From contig JBLNCP010000032.1 of the NCBI GenBank assembly GCA_050260775.1, positions 38,639 to 102,638 of the forward strand: 64,000 bases of DNA. Direction: 5' to 3'. This document shows, one piece after another, positions 45,372 through 54,841 of this stretch. This stretch comes from CALABS01 sp050260775. Its GTDB lineage: Bacteria > Pseudomonadota > Alphaproteobacteria > Rhodospirillales > Magnetospirillaceae. A model generated the notes under the pieces. The model did no database searches and was not told the origin of the DNA. It worked only from the letters and a program-made list of their open reading frames with translations. Positions within the stretch are counted from its first letter, which is position 1. Every line of letters begins with the position of its first letter. The position numbers and the translations under genes were made by a program.

Positions 45372-46724
45372 CTAGCCCGCCGCCGCCTGGATCGCTGCCA
45401 CGATATCATCGACCACGGCGACGACCAGGGCTTCGTTCTCGCCCTCGGCCATCACCCGGATCAGCGGCTCGGTGCCGGACTTGCGGATGAGGACCCGCCC
45501 CGCCCCGTTGAGCCGCCCCTCGCCCGCCTCGATGGCGGCGCGGACCTTGACGTTCTCCAGCACCACGTTGGGGGCGCCGGCGACGCGGACGTTCTTCAGG
45601 ACCTGCGGGAATGGCTTGAACAGCTGCAGCACCTCGGAGGCCGGACGGCCGCTGCCGACGAGGGCCGCCAGCACCTGCAGGGCCGCGACCAGGCCGTCGC
45701 CGGTGGTCGAATGGTCGGACAGGATGATGTGCCCCGACTGCTCGCCGCCGACGTTGAAGCCGTCCTTGCGCATGCGCTCGAGCACGTAGCGGTCGCCGAC
45801 CGCCGTCCGCTCCAGCTTCACGCCCTGGCCGGCGAGATACTTCTCGAGGCCCATGTTGGACATCACCGTGGCGACCACGCCGCCGCCCTTCAAGAGGCCG
45901 GCCTTGGCCCAGGACGAGCCGATCAACGCCATCACCTGGTCGCCGTCGACCATCTGGCCGGTCTCGTCGCACAGCACCAGGCGATCGGCGTCGCCATCGA
46001 GCGCGACGCCGAGATGGGCGCCGTGCGCCACCACCTGCTCGCGCATGGTCTGGGTGTGGAGCGAGCCGCAATCCTTGTTGATGTTGAAGCCGTCCGGGGT
46101 GACGCCCACCGGAATGACCTCGGCGCCCAGCTCCCACAGCACGGTGGGCGCCACCTTGTAGGCGGCGCCGTTGGCGCAATCGACGACGATCTTCAGGCCG
46201 TCGAGCCGCAGGCCGCGCGGGAAGGTGTTCTTGGCATATTCGATGTAACGGCCGACCGCGTCGTCGAGACGCTTGGCCTTGCCGAGGTGGTCGGAGCCGA
46301 CCCGGTAGGATTCCAGGCCGTTGAACATCTTGTGCTCGATCTCGATCTCGTCCTCGTCCGACAGCTTGAAGCCGTCGGGACCGAACAGCTTGATGCCGTT
46401 GTCCTGGTAGGGATTGTGCGAGGCCGAGATCATGACGCCGAGATCGGCCCGCATGGAACGGGTCAGCAGCGCCACCGCCGGCGTCGGCAGCGGCCCCAGC
46501 AGCACCACGTCCATGCCCACCGCGATGAAGCCGGCGGTCAGCGCCGGCTCCAGCAGATAGCCGGACAGGCGGGTATCCTTGCCGATGACCACCACGTGGC
46601 GGTGATCGCCGCGGGTGAAGTGCCGACCGGCCGCCATGCCCAGTTTCAGCGCGATCTCGGCAGTCATCGGGTCGACATTGGCGAGGCCACGGATGCCATC
46701 GGTCCCGAAGAGCTTGCGCGTCAT
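45372..46724 (-). CDS. glmM: Phosphoglucosamine mutase
   Basis: Converts glucosamine-6-P to glucosamine-1-P for peptidoglycan and LPS. The 450-residue protein has the phosphoserine loop ISASHNP (S102), the metal-binding DGDADR and the sugar loop GEQSGH. ATG 46724 gives the standard N-terminus MTRKLFGTDGIRG. In many relatives it directly follows ftsH-folP; here two other genes lie in between. Confidence 0.95.
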   Translation of the reverse strand: MTRKLFGTDGIRGLANVDPMTAEIALKLGMAAGRHFTRGDHRHVVVIGKDTRLSGYLLEPALTAGFIAVGMDVVLLGPLPTPAVALLTRSMRADLGVMISASHNPYQDNGIKLFGPDGFKLSDEDEIEIEHKMFNGLESYRVGSDHLGKAKRLDDAVGRYIEYAKNTFPRGLRLDGLKIVVDCANGAAYKVAPTVLWELGAEVIPVGVTPDGFNINKDCGSLHTQTMREQVVAHGAHLGVALDGDADRLVLCDETGQMVDGDQVMALIGSSWAKAGLLKGGGVVATVMSNMGLEKYLAGQGVKLERTAVGDRYVLERMRKDGFNVGGEQSGHIILSDHSTTGDGLVAALQVLAALVGSGRPASEVLQLFKPFPQVLKNVRVAGAPNVVLENVKVRAAIEAGEGRLNGAGRVLIRKSGTEPLIRVMAEGENEALVVAVVDDIVAAIQAAAG

Positions 46725-46923
46725 TCCCACTGCCACCTGTTCGTCTCGGAAGGACGTTTGGATAGCGCAAGCACCCCCACGAAGGGAAGGGGAATCCGGG
46801 GAGGTCGCGCTGCGATTATGCGCGCGCTCCTCTCCTCTTTTCCGCACCCACCCGAAAGAGAAGGCCGCTCTCGACAAGCGGGCAAGCGCGCTGCACCATC
46901 CGCCGGACAGGCAAAGGACCATC

Positions 46924-47694
46924 ATGCGCGAGCTGCTGCACACCTACGACCATTACCTTCTGGCGAGCATCGCCCTGGGCGGCACCTTCGCCGCCGCCTT
47001 CCTGCTGCTGTGGCTGGCCAACCGGTCGCGGCATGCCGGCGAGATCAGCGCCTTCCGGGGCCTGTCGCCGCCGTTCGTCAACGTGGTGGGGGTGCTGTTC
47101 GCCCTCACGCTGGCCTTCCTGGCCAACGACACCTGGAACGCCCACGACCGGGCGCTGAACGCCACCTTCCAGGAGGCGGGCAGCCTGCGTAGCATCCAGG
47201 CGCTGGCCGCCGGCCTGCCGGCACAAGCCCAGGGGCGAATCGAACAGGCGCTCATTGCCTACGTGACCGAGGCGGTGGGCCGGGAATGGCCGATGCTCGC
47301 CAAGCGAGAAAGCAGCTCGTCCGCCACCGAGCGGCTGTCCGACCTGCTGGCGGTGGTGTCGAGCGCGGACGTCGCCCAATCGATCACCCCCACCGTCCAC
47401 ACCCTGATGCTGCAGCAGGTTGTGCAGGTCCGCGCGCTGCGCGAACAGCGCATCGCGCTCAGCCAGACCCACGTCAATCCGCTGAAATGGGTGGGGATGG
47501 CCTTCCTGGGCTTCCTCACCATGGTGTCGATCGCGCTGGTCTACATCGAGCAGCCCAAGGCCGAGTTGCTGGCGGTCATGCTGTTCTCGGCCGCGGCGGC
47601 GCCCACGGCGGCGATCGTGCTGGTGCAGGGCAATCCGTTCCAGGAGCCCACCGCCGTCTCGCCTGCCCCGATCGGGGCGTTGATCGGGCGCTGA
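46924..47694 (+). CDS. Bestrophin-like domain (DUF4239) membrane protein
   Basis: A 256-residue membrane protein with two N-terminal helices (about 12-33 and 50-68), a soluble helical middle and two C-terminal helices. The FLANDTWNAHDRALNATFQE and EAGSLRSIQAL segments are typical of DUF4239, related to bestrophin channels. AAAGGA precedes ATG 46924. Function is unproven. It is divergent from glmM and convergent with the VOC gene. Confidence 0.82.
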   Translation: MRELLHTYDHYLLASIALGGTFAAAFLLLWLANRSRHAGEISAFRGLSPPFVNVVGVLFALTLAFLANDTWNAHDRALNATFQEAGSLRSIQALAAGLPAQAQGRIEQALIAYVTEAVGREWPMLAKRESSSSATERLSDLLAVVSSADVAQSITPTVHTLMLQQVVQVRALREQRIALSQTHVNPLKWVGMAFLGFLTMVSIALVYIEQPKAELLAVMLFSAAAAPTAAIVLVQGNPFQEPTAVSPAPIGALIGR

Positions 47695-47707
47695 GGTCGA
47701 GGAGACT

Positions 47708-48184
47708 TCAGCCGCGCCGGGCCGCGATGATCGCCGCAACCTCGATCTTCTTCATGCCCAGCATCGCCTCGAACGCGCGCTTGGCTTCGTCGCCGCCGGT
47801 CGCCATTGCCTCCATAAGCACACGCGGCGTGATCTGCCAGGAGATGCCCCACTTGTCCTTGCACCAGCCGCACGCACTCTCTTGGCCGCCGTTGGCGACG
47901 ATGGCGTTCCAGTAACGGTCGGTCTCGTCCTGATCATCGGTGGCGATCTGGAACGAGAAGGCTTCGCTGTGCTTGAAGGCGGGACCGCCGTTGAGGCCGA
48001 GGCACGGCACCCCGGCCACCGTGAATTCGACCATCAGCACGTCGCCCGCCTTGCCGGAGGGGTAGTCGCTGGGGGCACGGTGGACGGCACCCACCGCGCT
48101 GTCGGGAAAGGTCGCCGCGTAAAAGCGGGCCGCCGCCTCGGCGTCCTTGTCGTACCAGAGGCAAACGGTGTTCTTCGCCATCAT
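47708..48184 (-). CDS. VOC family protein (PhnB-like)
   Basis: A 158-residue protein with the PhnB/3-demethylubiquinone-methyltransferase-like VOC fold: CLWYDKDAEAAARFYAATFPDS, GPAFKHSEAFSFQI, and ACGWCKDKWGISWQITPR. These domains often bind metals or electrophilic small molecules, and the exact substrate is not predictable. AAAGGA lies just upstream of tandem ATG codons (48184 and 48181). Confidence 0.83.
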   Translation of the reverse strand: MMAKNTVCLWYDKDAEAAARFYAATFPDSAVGAVHRAPSDYPSGKAGDVLMVEFTVAGVPCLGLNGGPAFKHSEAFSFQIATDDQDETDRYWNAIVANGGQESACGWCKDKWGISWQITPRVLMEAMATGGDEAKRAFEAMLGMKKIEVAAIIAARRG

Positions 48185-48269
48185 GGGTCCTTTCATTCCG
48201 GGGATGCCCATCCACTGTCCGCTGAGGTAGGCAGCCCAGACCCATCTCTCCACCCCGCCTGAGTCCCCC

Positions 48270-49397
48270 CTAGGCGCGATTGTGCATGCCCCGCCATACC
48301 GCCACCGCCTGCAGCGTCTCGGGCACGTCATGGACGCGCACGATCTGGACGCCCTGGTCGAGGCCGGCCAGGTTGGCGGCCAGGGTGCCGGGCAGGCGCG
48401 CCTTCGGCTCCTCGCCGCACGAGGCCCGGGCGATGAAGCTCTTGCGGCTGACGCCCAGCAGCACCGGGCAGCCGAGGCCGTGCAGCAGCGCCAACGCCCC
48501 CAGCGTCTGCAGATTGTGGTCGAGGGTCTTGCCGAAGCCGATGCCGGGGTCGGAGGCGATGCGCTCGGCCGGGATGCCGGCCGCCTCGCAGGCGGCGATG
48601 CGGCCGGCCAGGTAATCGAAGATATCCAAGGGGGCGCAGTCGTAGCGCGGTTCAGCCTGCATGGTGCGGGGCTCGCCTTGCATGTGCATCAGGCACAGCG
48701 CCGCACCGGTCCGGGCGGCGGCGGCCAACGCCCCCTCGCCCTCCAGCGCCGAGATGTCATTGATGATGCGCGCCCCGGCGGCCACCGCCGCCTCCATCAC
48801 CGGGGCATTGCGGGTATCGATGGAGACGCAGACGCCGCGCTCGGCCAGCGCCCGCACGACCGGGATGACCCGGCGCAGCTCCTCGGCGGGTGAGACCTCC
48901 GCCGCCCCCGGCCGCGTGGATTCGCCGCCGACATCGACGATGTCGGCGCCGGCCTCCGCCATCGCCAGTCCCGAGGCGATGGCGACGGCGGGGTCGAAAT
49001 TGTCGCCGCCGTCCGAGAAGCTGTCGGGAGTGGTGTTGACGATCCCCATGACCAGGGGACGGTCGAGCGCGAAGCCCGCCCACGGCTTGCGCTTGGCCCC
49101 GATACGATGGACCAGCCGCGAGACGTGGCGGGCCACCTCGTCACTCTGCGCCTCGGCCCAGTCGACCAGTTCCGGGAAGGGAACGGTGGCGATCCAGGCG
49201 ACACCGCCCTCGCGCCAGACCAGCCCGGCGGCGGTGAAGGCGAGCGGCCCGCCGGCCAGCGGCCAGCCGGTGCCGGCCACCACGGCCGCCGCCGCCGCCT
49301 CGCCCGCCACGATGCCGGCCGGCAGCAGATAGAGCGACTTCGGCTCGACGGGAGCATGCGGCAGCCGCGGGCTGGGACGGAAGGCGGGGATGGTCAT
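48270..49397 (-). CDS. folP: Dihydropteroate synthase
   Basis: Condenses pterin pyrophosphate with p-aminobenzoate in folate synthesis, and is the sulfonamide target. The 375-residue protein has the DHPS core from about residue 110: LVMGIVNTTPDSFSDGG, VGGESTRPGA, GIGFGKTLDHNL and VSRKSFI. The roughly 110-residue N-terminal extension is usual in alphaproteobacteria. It lies downstream of ftsH on the same strand, separated by a terminator and a second hairpin. Confidence 0.94.
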   Translation of the reverse strand: MTIPAFRPSPRLPHAPVEPKSLYLLPAGIVAGEAAAAAVVAGTGWPLAGGPLAFTAAGLVWREGGVAWIATVPFPELVDWAEAQSDEVARHVSRLVHRIGAKRKPWAGFALDRPLVMGIVNTTPDSFSDGGDNFDPAVAIASGLAMAEAGADIVDVGGESTRPGAAEVSPAEELRRVIPVVRALAERGVCVSIDTRNAPVMEAAVAAGARIINDISALEGEGALAAAARTGAALCLMHMQGEPRTMQAEPRYDCAPLDIFDYLAGRIAACEAAGIPAERIASDPGIGFGKTLDHNLQTLGALALLHGLGCPVLLGVSRKSFIARASCGEEPKARLPGTLAANLAGLDQGVQIVRVHDVPETLQAVAVWRGMHNRA

Positions 49398-49424
49398 GGT
49401 CGGGAACGGGTCCTGAAACGGGGA

Positions 49425-49447
49425 ATGGCCGGGACGGGCCCGGCCAT
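49425..49447. repeat. 9-base hairpin between ftsH and folP
   Basis: ATGGCCGGG and CCCGGCCAT pair perfectly around a 5-base loop, 28 bases before the folP start. No T run follows. It may be a leader structure of folP or a second pause site after the ftsH terminator. Confidence 0.4.
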
Positions 49448-49461
49448 GACCGATGGAAAGA

Positions 49462-49485
49462 AGGGGCGGCCTTGCGGCCGCCCCT
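49462..49485 (-). terminator. Intrinsic terminator of ftsH
   Basis: AGGGGCGGCC and GGCCGCCCCT form a perfect 10-base stem with a 4-base loop, followed on the minus strand by TTCTTTCC. It lies 10 bases after the ftsH stop. Confidence 0.75.
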
Positions 49486-49494
49486 GGTCTTGGC

Positions 49495-51420
<1,926 letters not shown>

Positions 51421-51495
51421 AGTCGGGCCTTTCCTTTATTGGCGCCGCCGGCACACCCGTCGGGATTGCACGATGCGCCGAAACGCGTTGCCATA

Positions 51496-51523
51496 CAGAT
51501 AATGACGTCCCCGCCTTAGACAA
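51496..51523 (-). promoter_or_regulatory. Putative promoter of ftsH
   Basis: On the minus strand, TTGTCT (51523-51518), 16 bases, then TATCTG (51501-51496). It overlaps the tilS stop. No CTTGAA-type heat-shock box is visible. Confidence 0.35.
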
Positions 51524-52817
51524 GGCAACGACCCGCCACGGTCAATGGATTGGGGGGCGCCGCCACGAACCAGGCCGAGTCGCATTCCAACCCTGCGACT
51601 CGGTTATAGCCGAGGTGGGGCACCGCGAAAATAGCATCGTCGTCGTAGACCGCCGGCAGGGAGGCGCGGACGGCGGCAGGCACCGGGGGCAATCGCCCGG
51701 CCAGGGCCGCGACCTTTCGCCAGCCGGTGACCCCCAGCGCCCCCACCGTGAGGCCGGGGGGAAGATCCCGGGGAGCACGGATGCGGAAGCGGCCGTCCCA
51801 CTCGGCCTCCCGCCCGGGCGCCAGCGCCACCGGCGGCGCCACCCGCGCGGGCTCGCGGCAGAACACCAGCCCGGGCACCACCTTGCACCCCGCCAGGGTG
51901 CGCGCCGAGGTCAAACCGGCCCGCAGCGCGCCATACAGGCCCTCGATGTGCTGGTGGCGAGGGGTGTAAACGCCCCCGCCCACCGCCTGCAACAGACGCG
52001 ACGCCAGGCGCAAACCGATCTCGTCGGGCAGGCGGGCGAAGGCGTCGGGGACCACCTCGGCCCAGCCGCCGGCATGGACGGTGACGAAGCGCGCCGCCGC
52101 CCGGGCAACGTCGCGATCCAGCGCATCGCGCGCCCGGCCGAGGCGGCGGGCGGTCGCCGCCAGGCGGGCCGAACTCATGCCCTCGGCCGCGAGCGCCGGC
52201 ATCATCTGCCGCACTCTCACGCGCCCGAAGGCCGGGTTGCCATTGGAGGGGTCCTCGACCCATTCCTGGCCGGCGGCGCGCAAGGTGGCGCGCAGGCGGG
52301 CCGCCGCCACCCCCAGCAGGGGGCGCAGAAGCCGCAGGAACCGCGCTTCCTGGACGGCAGCCATGGCGGACAGCCCGTCCACTCCCGAGCCCCGCCCCAG
52401 CCGCAGCAGCAACGTCTCGGCCTGGTCCTCGCGGTGATGGGCCAGCAGGAGGTGGAGCACGCCGTGCTCGCGGCACCAGGCTTCCAGCAGGCGGTAGCGG
52501 GCCGCCCGCGCCGCCGCCTGGAGATCGGCGGCCGGCTTGGTCCCTTGCCAGCAGAGGATGTGATGGGCGATGCCGCGGGCCCGCAGCCATGCGCCGACCG
52601 TGGCCGCCTCGGCCGCCGATTCCGCCCGCAGGCCGTGATCGACGGTCAGCGCCACCGCCTCCCCGCCCCGCTCCCGCACCCAGTCCGCGGCAAGGAGGGC
52701 CAAAGCCATGGAATCGGCCCCGCCCGACACCGCGACCGCCACCACCGGCGCCGGCTCGAACGGAGCGAGCGGCGCCATCAGGGCGGCGAAGTCGGTGGCG
52801 GTGATGGGCAAAGTCAT
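51516..52817 (-). CDS. tilS: tRNA(Ile)-lysidine synthase
   Basis: Converts C34 of tRNA-Ile(CAT) to lysidine so that it reads AUA. The 433-residue protein has the N-type ATP pyrophosphatase P-loop SGGADS (31-36), LLLAHHREDQAETLLLRL cut as the second motif, and a C-terminal substrate domain. It is 95 bases upstream of ftsH, a common order (pal-cpoB-tilS-ftsH). Confidence 0.92.
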   Translation of the reverse strand: MTLPITATDFAALMAPLAPFEPAPVVAVAVSGGADSMALALLAADWVRERGGEAVALTVDHGLRAESAAEAATVGAWLRARGIAHHILCWQGTKPAADLQAAARAARYRLLEAWCREHGVLHLLLAHHREDQAETLLLRLGRGSGVDGLSAMAAVQEARFLRLLRPLLGVAAARLRATLRAAGQEWVEDPSNGNPAFGRVRVRQMMPALAAEGMSSARLAATARRLGRARDALDRDVARAAARFVTVHAGGWAEVVPDAFARLPDEIGLRLASRLLQAVGGGVYTPRHQHIEGLYGALRAGLTSARTLAGCKVVPGLVFCREPARVAPPVALAPGREAEWDGRFRIRAPRDLPPGLTVGALGVTGWRKVAALAGRLPPVPAAVRASLPAVYDDDAIFAVPHLGYNRVAGLECDSAWFVAAPPNPLTVAGRCLV

Positions 52818-52855
52818 GCCCCGATTATGCAGATTCCCGCCGAGCGGTCACCCGG

Positions 52856-52934
52856 TGTCATCCCGACAAGGGATCTTCCCACCGCCCGTGCGTGCGGAAA
52901 CACACGAGGTCCCTCGCCGTTGCTCGGGATGACA
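52856..52934. repeat. Palindromic intergenic repeat, copy 4
   Basis: Clean ends TGTCATCCCGA and TCGGGATGACA. Inner arms are less symmetric here (AGGGATCTTCCC and GAGGTCCCTCG) around a central CCGCCCGTGCGTGCGG hairpin. It lies between the cpoB stop and the tilS start. Confidence 0.75.
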
Positions 52935-52944
52935 GGAAACACGG

Positions 52945-53003
52945 TGTCATCCCGACGACCGAAGGAAGGAGGGACCTCGTACGCTCGCCGCCCGTGCGGG
53001 CGC
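52945..53003. repeat. Half copy of the palindromic repeat, abutting cpoB
   Basis: Starts TGTCATCCCGACGACC, continues with GGAGGGACCTCGTAC and a CGCCGCCCGTGCGGGCG hairpin, then stops at the cpoB stop codon with no right arm. It is a left half of the same element, immediately adjacent to copy 4. Confidence 0.65.
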
Positions 53004-54002
53004 CTACTTGCACTCGTACTTCTGCTTCTCCGCCGTCGCCGCCCGCTTGACGCGGTCGGGCATGTCGGCGTGCTCCTTGAACAGGATGGCGAAGGCGGTG
53101 CAGGCCTCCTTCTTCTTGCCGAGCAGGCCGAAGGAAGACCCCGCCTTGTAGATCATGTCGGGGGCCTTGGAGTGCTTGGGATACTTCTTGTAGGCCTCGA
53201 GGAAGGTGGCGGCGGCGGTGCCGTAATCCTTCTTCACATAGGCGATGTCGCCCAGCCAGTAGCTGGCGTTGGGGGCCAGCTGGTGGCTGCCGAAGCGGCC
53301 GAGGAAATCGGTGAAGCCCTTCTCGGCGGCGGCGTAGTCGCCCCGCTGGGCGGCGGCGTAGGCCTCGTCGTAGGTGCCCTGGGCATCCTTGGGCGTCGGC
53401 GCCGGCGGCAGCGCCGGCTCCTTGCCGGCCAGCGCCTTCTTCATGTCCTTCTCGGGCATGGCGCCGAGGATCTGCGGGCCGGGGGCGCCGCCGGGCGCCT
53501 CGGCCGAGTTGCCGCCGACGTTGGCCTTGGGGGGCACCGCCCCTCCCGCCGCCGGGGCGCCAAGCGCCGCCGGCTGGCCGGCGGCTCCGCCGCCTTGCTG
53601 CAGGTCCTTGAAGCGCAGGTCGATGTCGGCCTGCATGCGCTCGAGCTGCTTGCTCACCTGCTGCGCCTTGAAGGTGGCCTCCTCGACCTTGCCGGTGAGC
53701 TGGCGCATCTGGTCTTCGAGCTGGTCGACGCGGTCGTCGAGGCGCTGGACCAGGCCCGACGACATCGGCGCCACCTGCGGCTGCGCGTCGTAGGCGCCGC
53801 CGCCGGCCGCCGGCGAGGTGATGACGCGGGCGCCGCTGGCGGCCCCGCGCGACACGTTCTGCTGCATCACCTGGATGTCGCGCTCGAGCCGGTCGATCCG
53901 GTCGTAGAGCGCGCGGTTGTCGTACTGCGCCAGGGCGGGCGCGCTTCCCAGGCCGAGGGCCATGAGCAGGGCGAACACGGAAGTTTGGGCGATGCGACGC
54001 AC
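53004..54002 (-). CDS. cpoB: Cell division coordinator CpoB (YbgF)
   Basis: A periplasmic Tol-Pal partner that links outer-membrane constriction to peptidoglycan synthesis. The 332-residue protein has a signal peptide (APALAQ), an N-terminal coiled coil for trimerisation (about 27-110), a Gly/Ala/Pro linker and tetratricopeptide repeats (about 205-325; AYAAAQRGDYAAAEKGF). GAGG lies 7 bases before GTG 54002. The C-terminal stop borders a repeat half-copy. Confidence 0.93.
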   Translation of the reverse strand: MRRIAQTSVFALLMALGLGSAPALAQYDNRALYDRIDRLERDIQVMQQNVSRGAASGARVITSPAAGGGAYDAQPQVAPMSSGLVQRLDDRVDQLEDQMRQLTGKVEEATFKAQQVSKQLERMQADIDLRFKDLQQGGGAAGQPAALGAPAAGGAVPPKANVGGNSAEAPGGAPGPQILGAMPEKDMKKALAGKEPALPPAPTPKDAQGTYDEAYAAAQRGDYAAAEKGFTDFLGRFGSHQLAPNASYWLGDIAYVKKDYGTAAATFLEAYKKYPKHSKAPDMIYKAGSSFGLLGKKKEACTAFAILFKEHADMPDRVKRAATAEKQKYECK

Positions 54003-54091
54003 GGGCCAACCTCATTGCAAACAGGGCGCGGACCGGACGAAGGCGCGCGCGGAAACCAGCGATGACTAGGCGGAAACCGGGGCAAAAATAA

Positions 54092-54142
54092 GGCGCCCGC
54101 CCCGTTCCGAAGGGCCTTACGCCGATCGGAAGGGCGGGCGCC
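54092..54142 (-). terminator. Intrinsic terminator of pal
   Basis: GGCGCCCGCCC (54092-54102) and GGGCGGGCGCC (54132-54142) form an 11-base stem with a nested TTCCGA/TCGGAA hairpin. On the minus strand it is followed by TTATTTTTG, and it ends transcription between pal and cpoB. Confidence 0.75.
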
Positions 54143-54172
54143 CCATTCTTCTGACCTAAGTGGTCGGCAGAA

Positions 54173-54661
54173 TTACTTGCCGAGCACGGTCACGCCACGG
54201 CGGTTCTGCGACCAGGCCGCCTCGTTCGAGCCGAGGGCAACCGGGCGCTCCTTGCCGTAGGAGACGGTCTTGACGCGGGCGGCCGGCAGGCCGTTGGCGG
54301 TCAGGTACTCCTTCACCGCGTTGGCACGACGCTCGCCGAGGGCGAGGTTGTACTCACGGGTGCCGCGCTCGTCGGCATGGCCTTCGACGGTCAGCGAGTA
54401 GTTCGGGTACTTCTTCAGCCAGGCGACCTGCTTGTCCAGGGTGGCCTTGGCGTCAGCGCGCAGGCTGTACTTGTCGTAGTCGAAGAACACGCGATCGCCG
54501 ACGTTGGCGACGAAGTCTTCCGGCGAACCGGCGACGATGCCCGGCTTGGCCGGAGCGGTGGTCTGGCCGGCGCCGGCCTTGGCACCGGTATCTTCCGGGG
54601 CGGATTCACAGGCCGCGACCAGGGCGACGGCGGCGAAGATGCTCAGGAAACGAAGCTTCAT
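54173..54661 (-). CDS. pal: Peptidoglycan-associated lipoprotein Pal
   Basis: An outer-membrane lipoprotein that binds peptidoglycan and TolB. The 162-residue protein has a lipobox (LVAAC), a short linker and an OmpA-like domain with YSLTVEGHADERGTREYNLA and GERRANAVKEYL, which bind diaminopimelate. ATG 54661 is chosen over a codon at 54682, since the signal peptide MKLRFLSIFAAVALVAAC begins there. It has its own promoter and a leader of about 145 bases. Confidence 0.95.
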   Translation of the reverse strand: MKLRFLSIFAAVALVAACESAPEDTGAKAGAGQTTAPAKPGIVAGSPEDFVANVGDRVFFDYDKYSLRADAKATLDKQVAWLKKYPNYSLTVEGHADERGTREYNLALGERRANAVKEYLTANGLPAARVKTVSYGKERPVALGSNEAAWSQNRRGVTVLGK

Positions 54662-54755
54662 AGCTTGAGGACTCCCCCTCAATGGAACGCGGATGGGAAT
54701 AATGCAGATTGGACCTTGGTTATGGCCACGCCCGCCTTTTGGACCGGCGCCACCC

Positions 54756-54791
54756 CCGGTGACATCGTTTGATTGGACCCAATGTCACCGG
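54756..54791 (-). promoter_or_regulatory. Perfect 10-base stem-loop in the pal leader
   Basis: CCGGTGACAT and ATGTCACCGG flank a 16-base loop. On the minus strand it starts about 15 bases after the expected transcription start, so it is a 5' end hairpin of the pal mRNA, or an operator. No T run follows in that direction, so it is not a terminator for pal-strand transcription. Confidence 0.55.
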
Positions 54792-54812
54792 AAAAAATCC
54801 TAATCGGCGCGG

Positions 54813-54841
54813 ACTATACTAACTTGGATTTAGGGAATCAA
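54813..54841 (-). promoter_or_regulatory. Putative sigma-70 promoter of pal
   Basis: On the minus strand, TTGATT (54841-54836), 17 bases, then TATAGT (54818-54813): four of six and five of six to consensus at the ideal spacing. It overlaps the tolB stop and would start near 54806. Confidence 0.6.

Noticed and set aside
51421..51515. Heat-shock (sigma-32) promoter for ftsH
   Set aside because: No CTTGAA / CCCCAT pair at proper spacing; only a weak sigma-70-like pair is visible.
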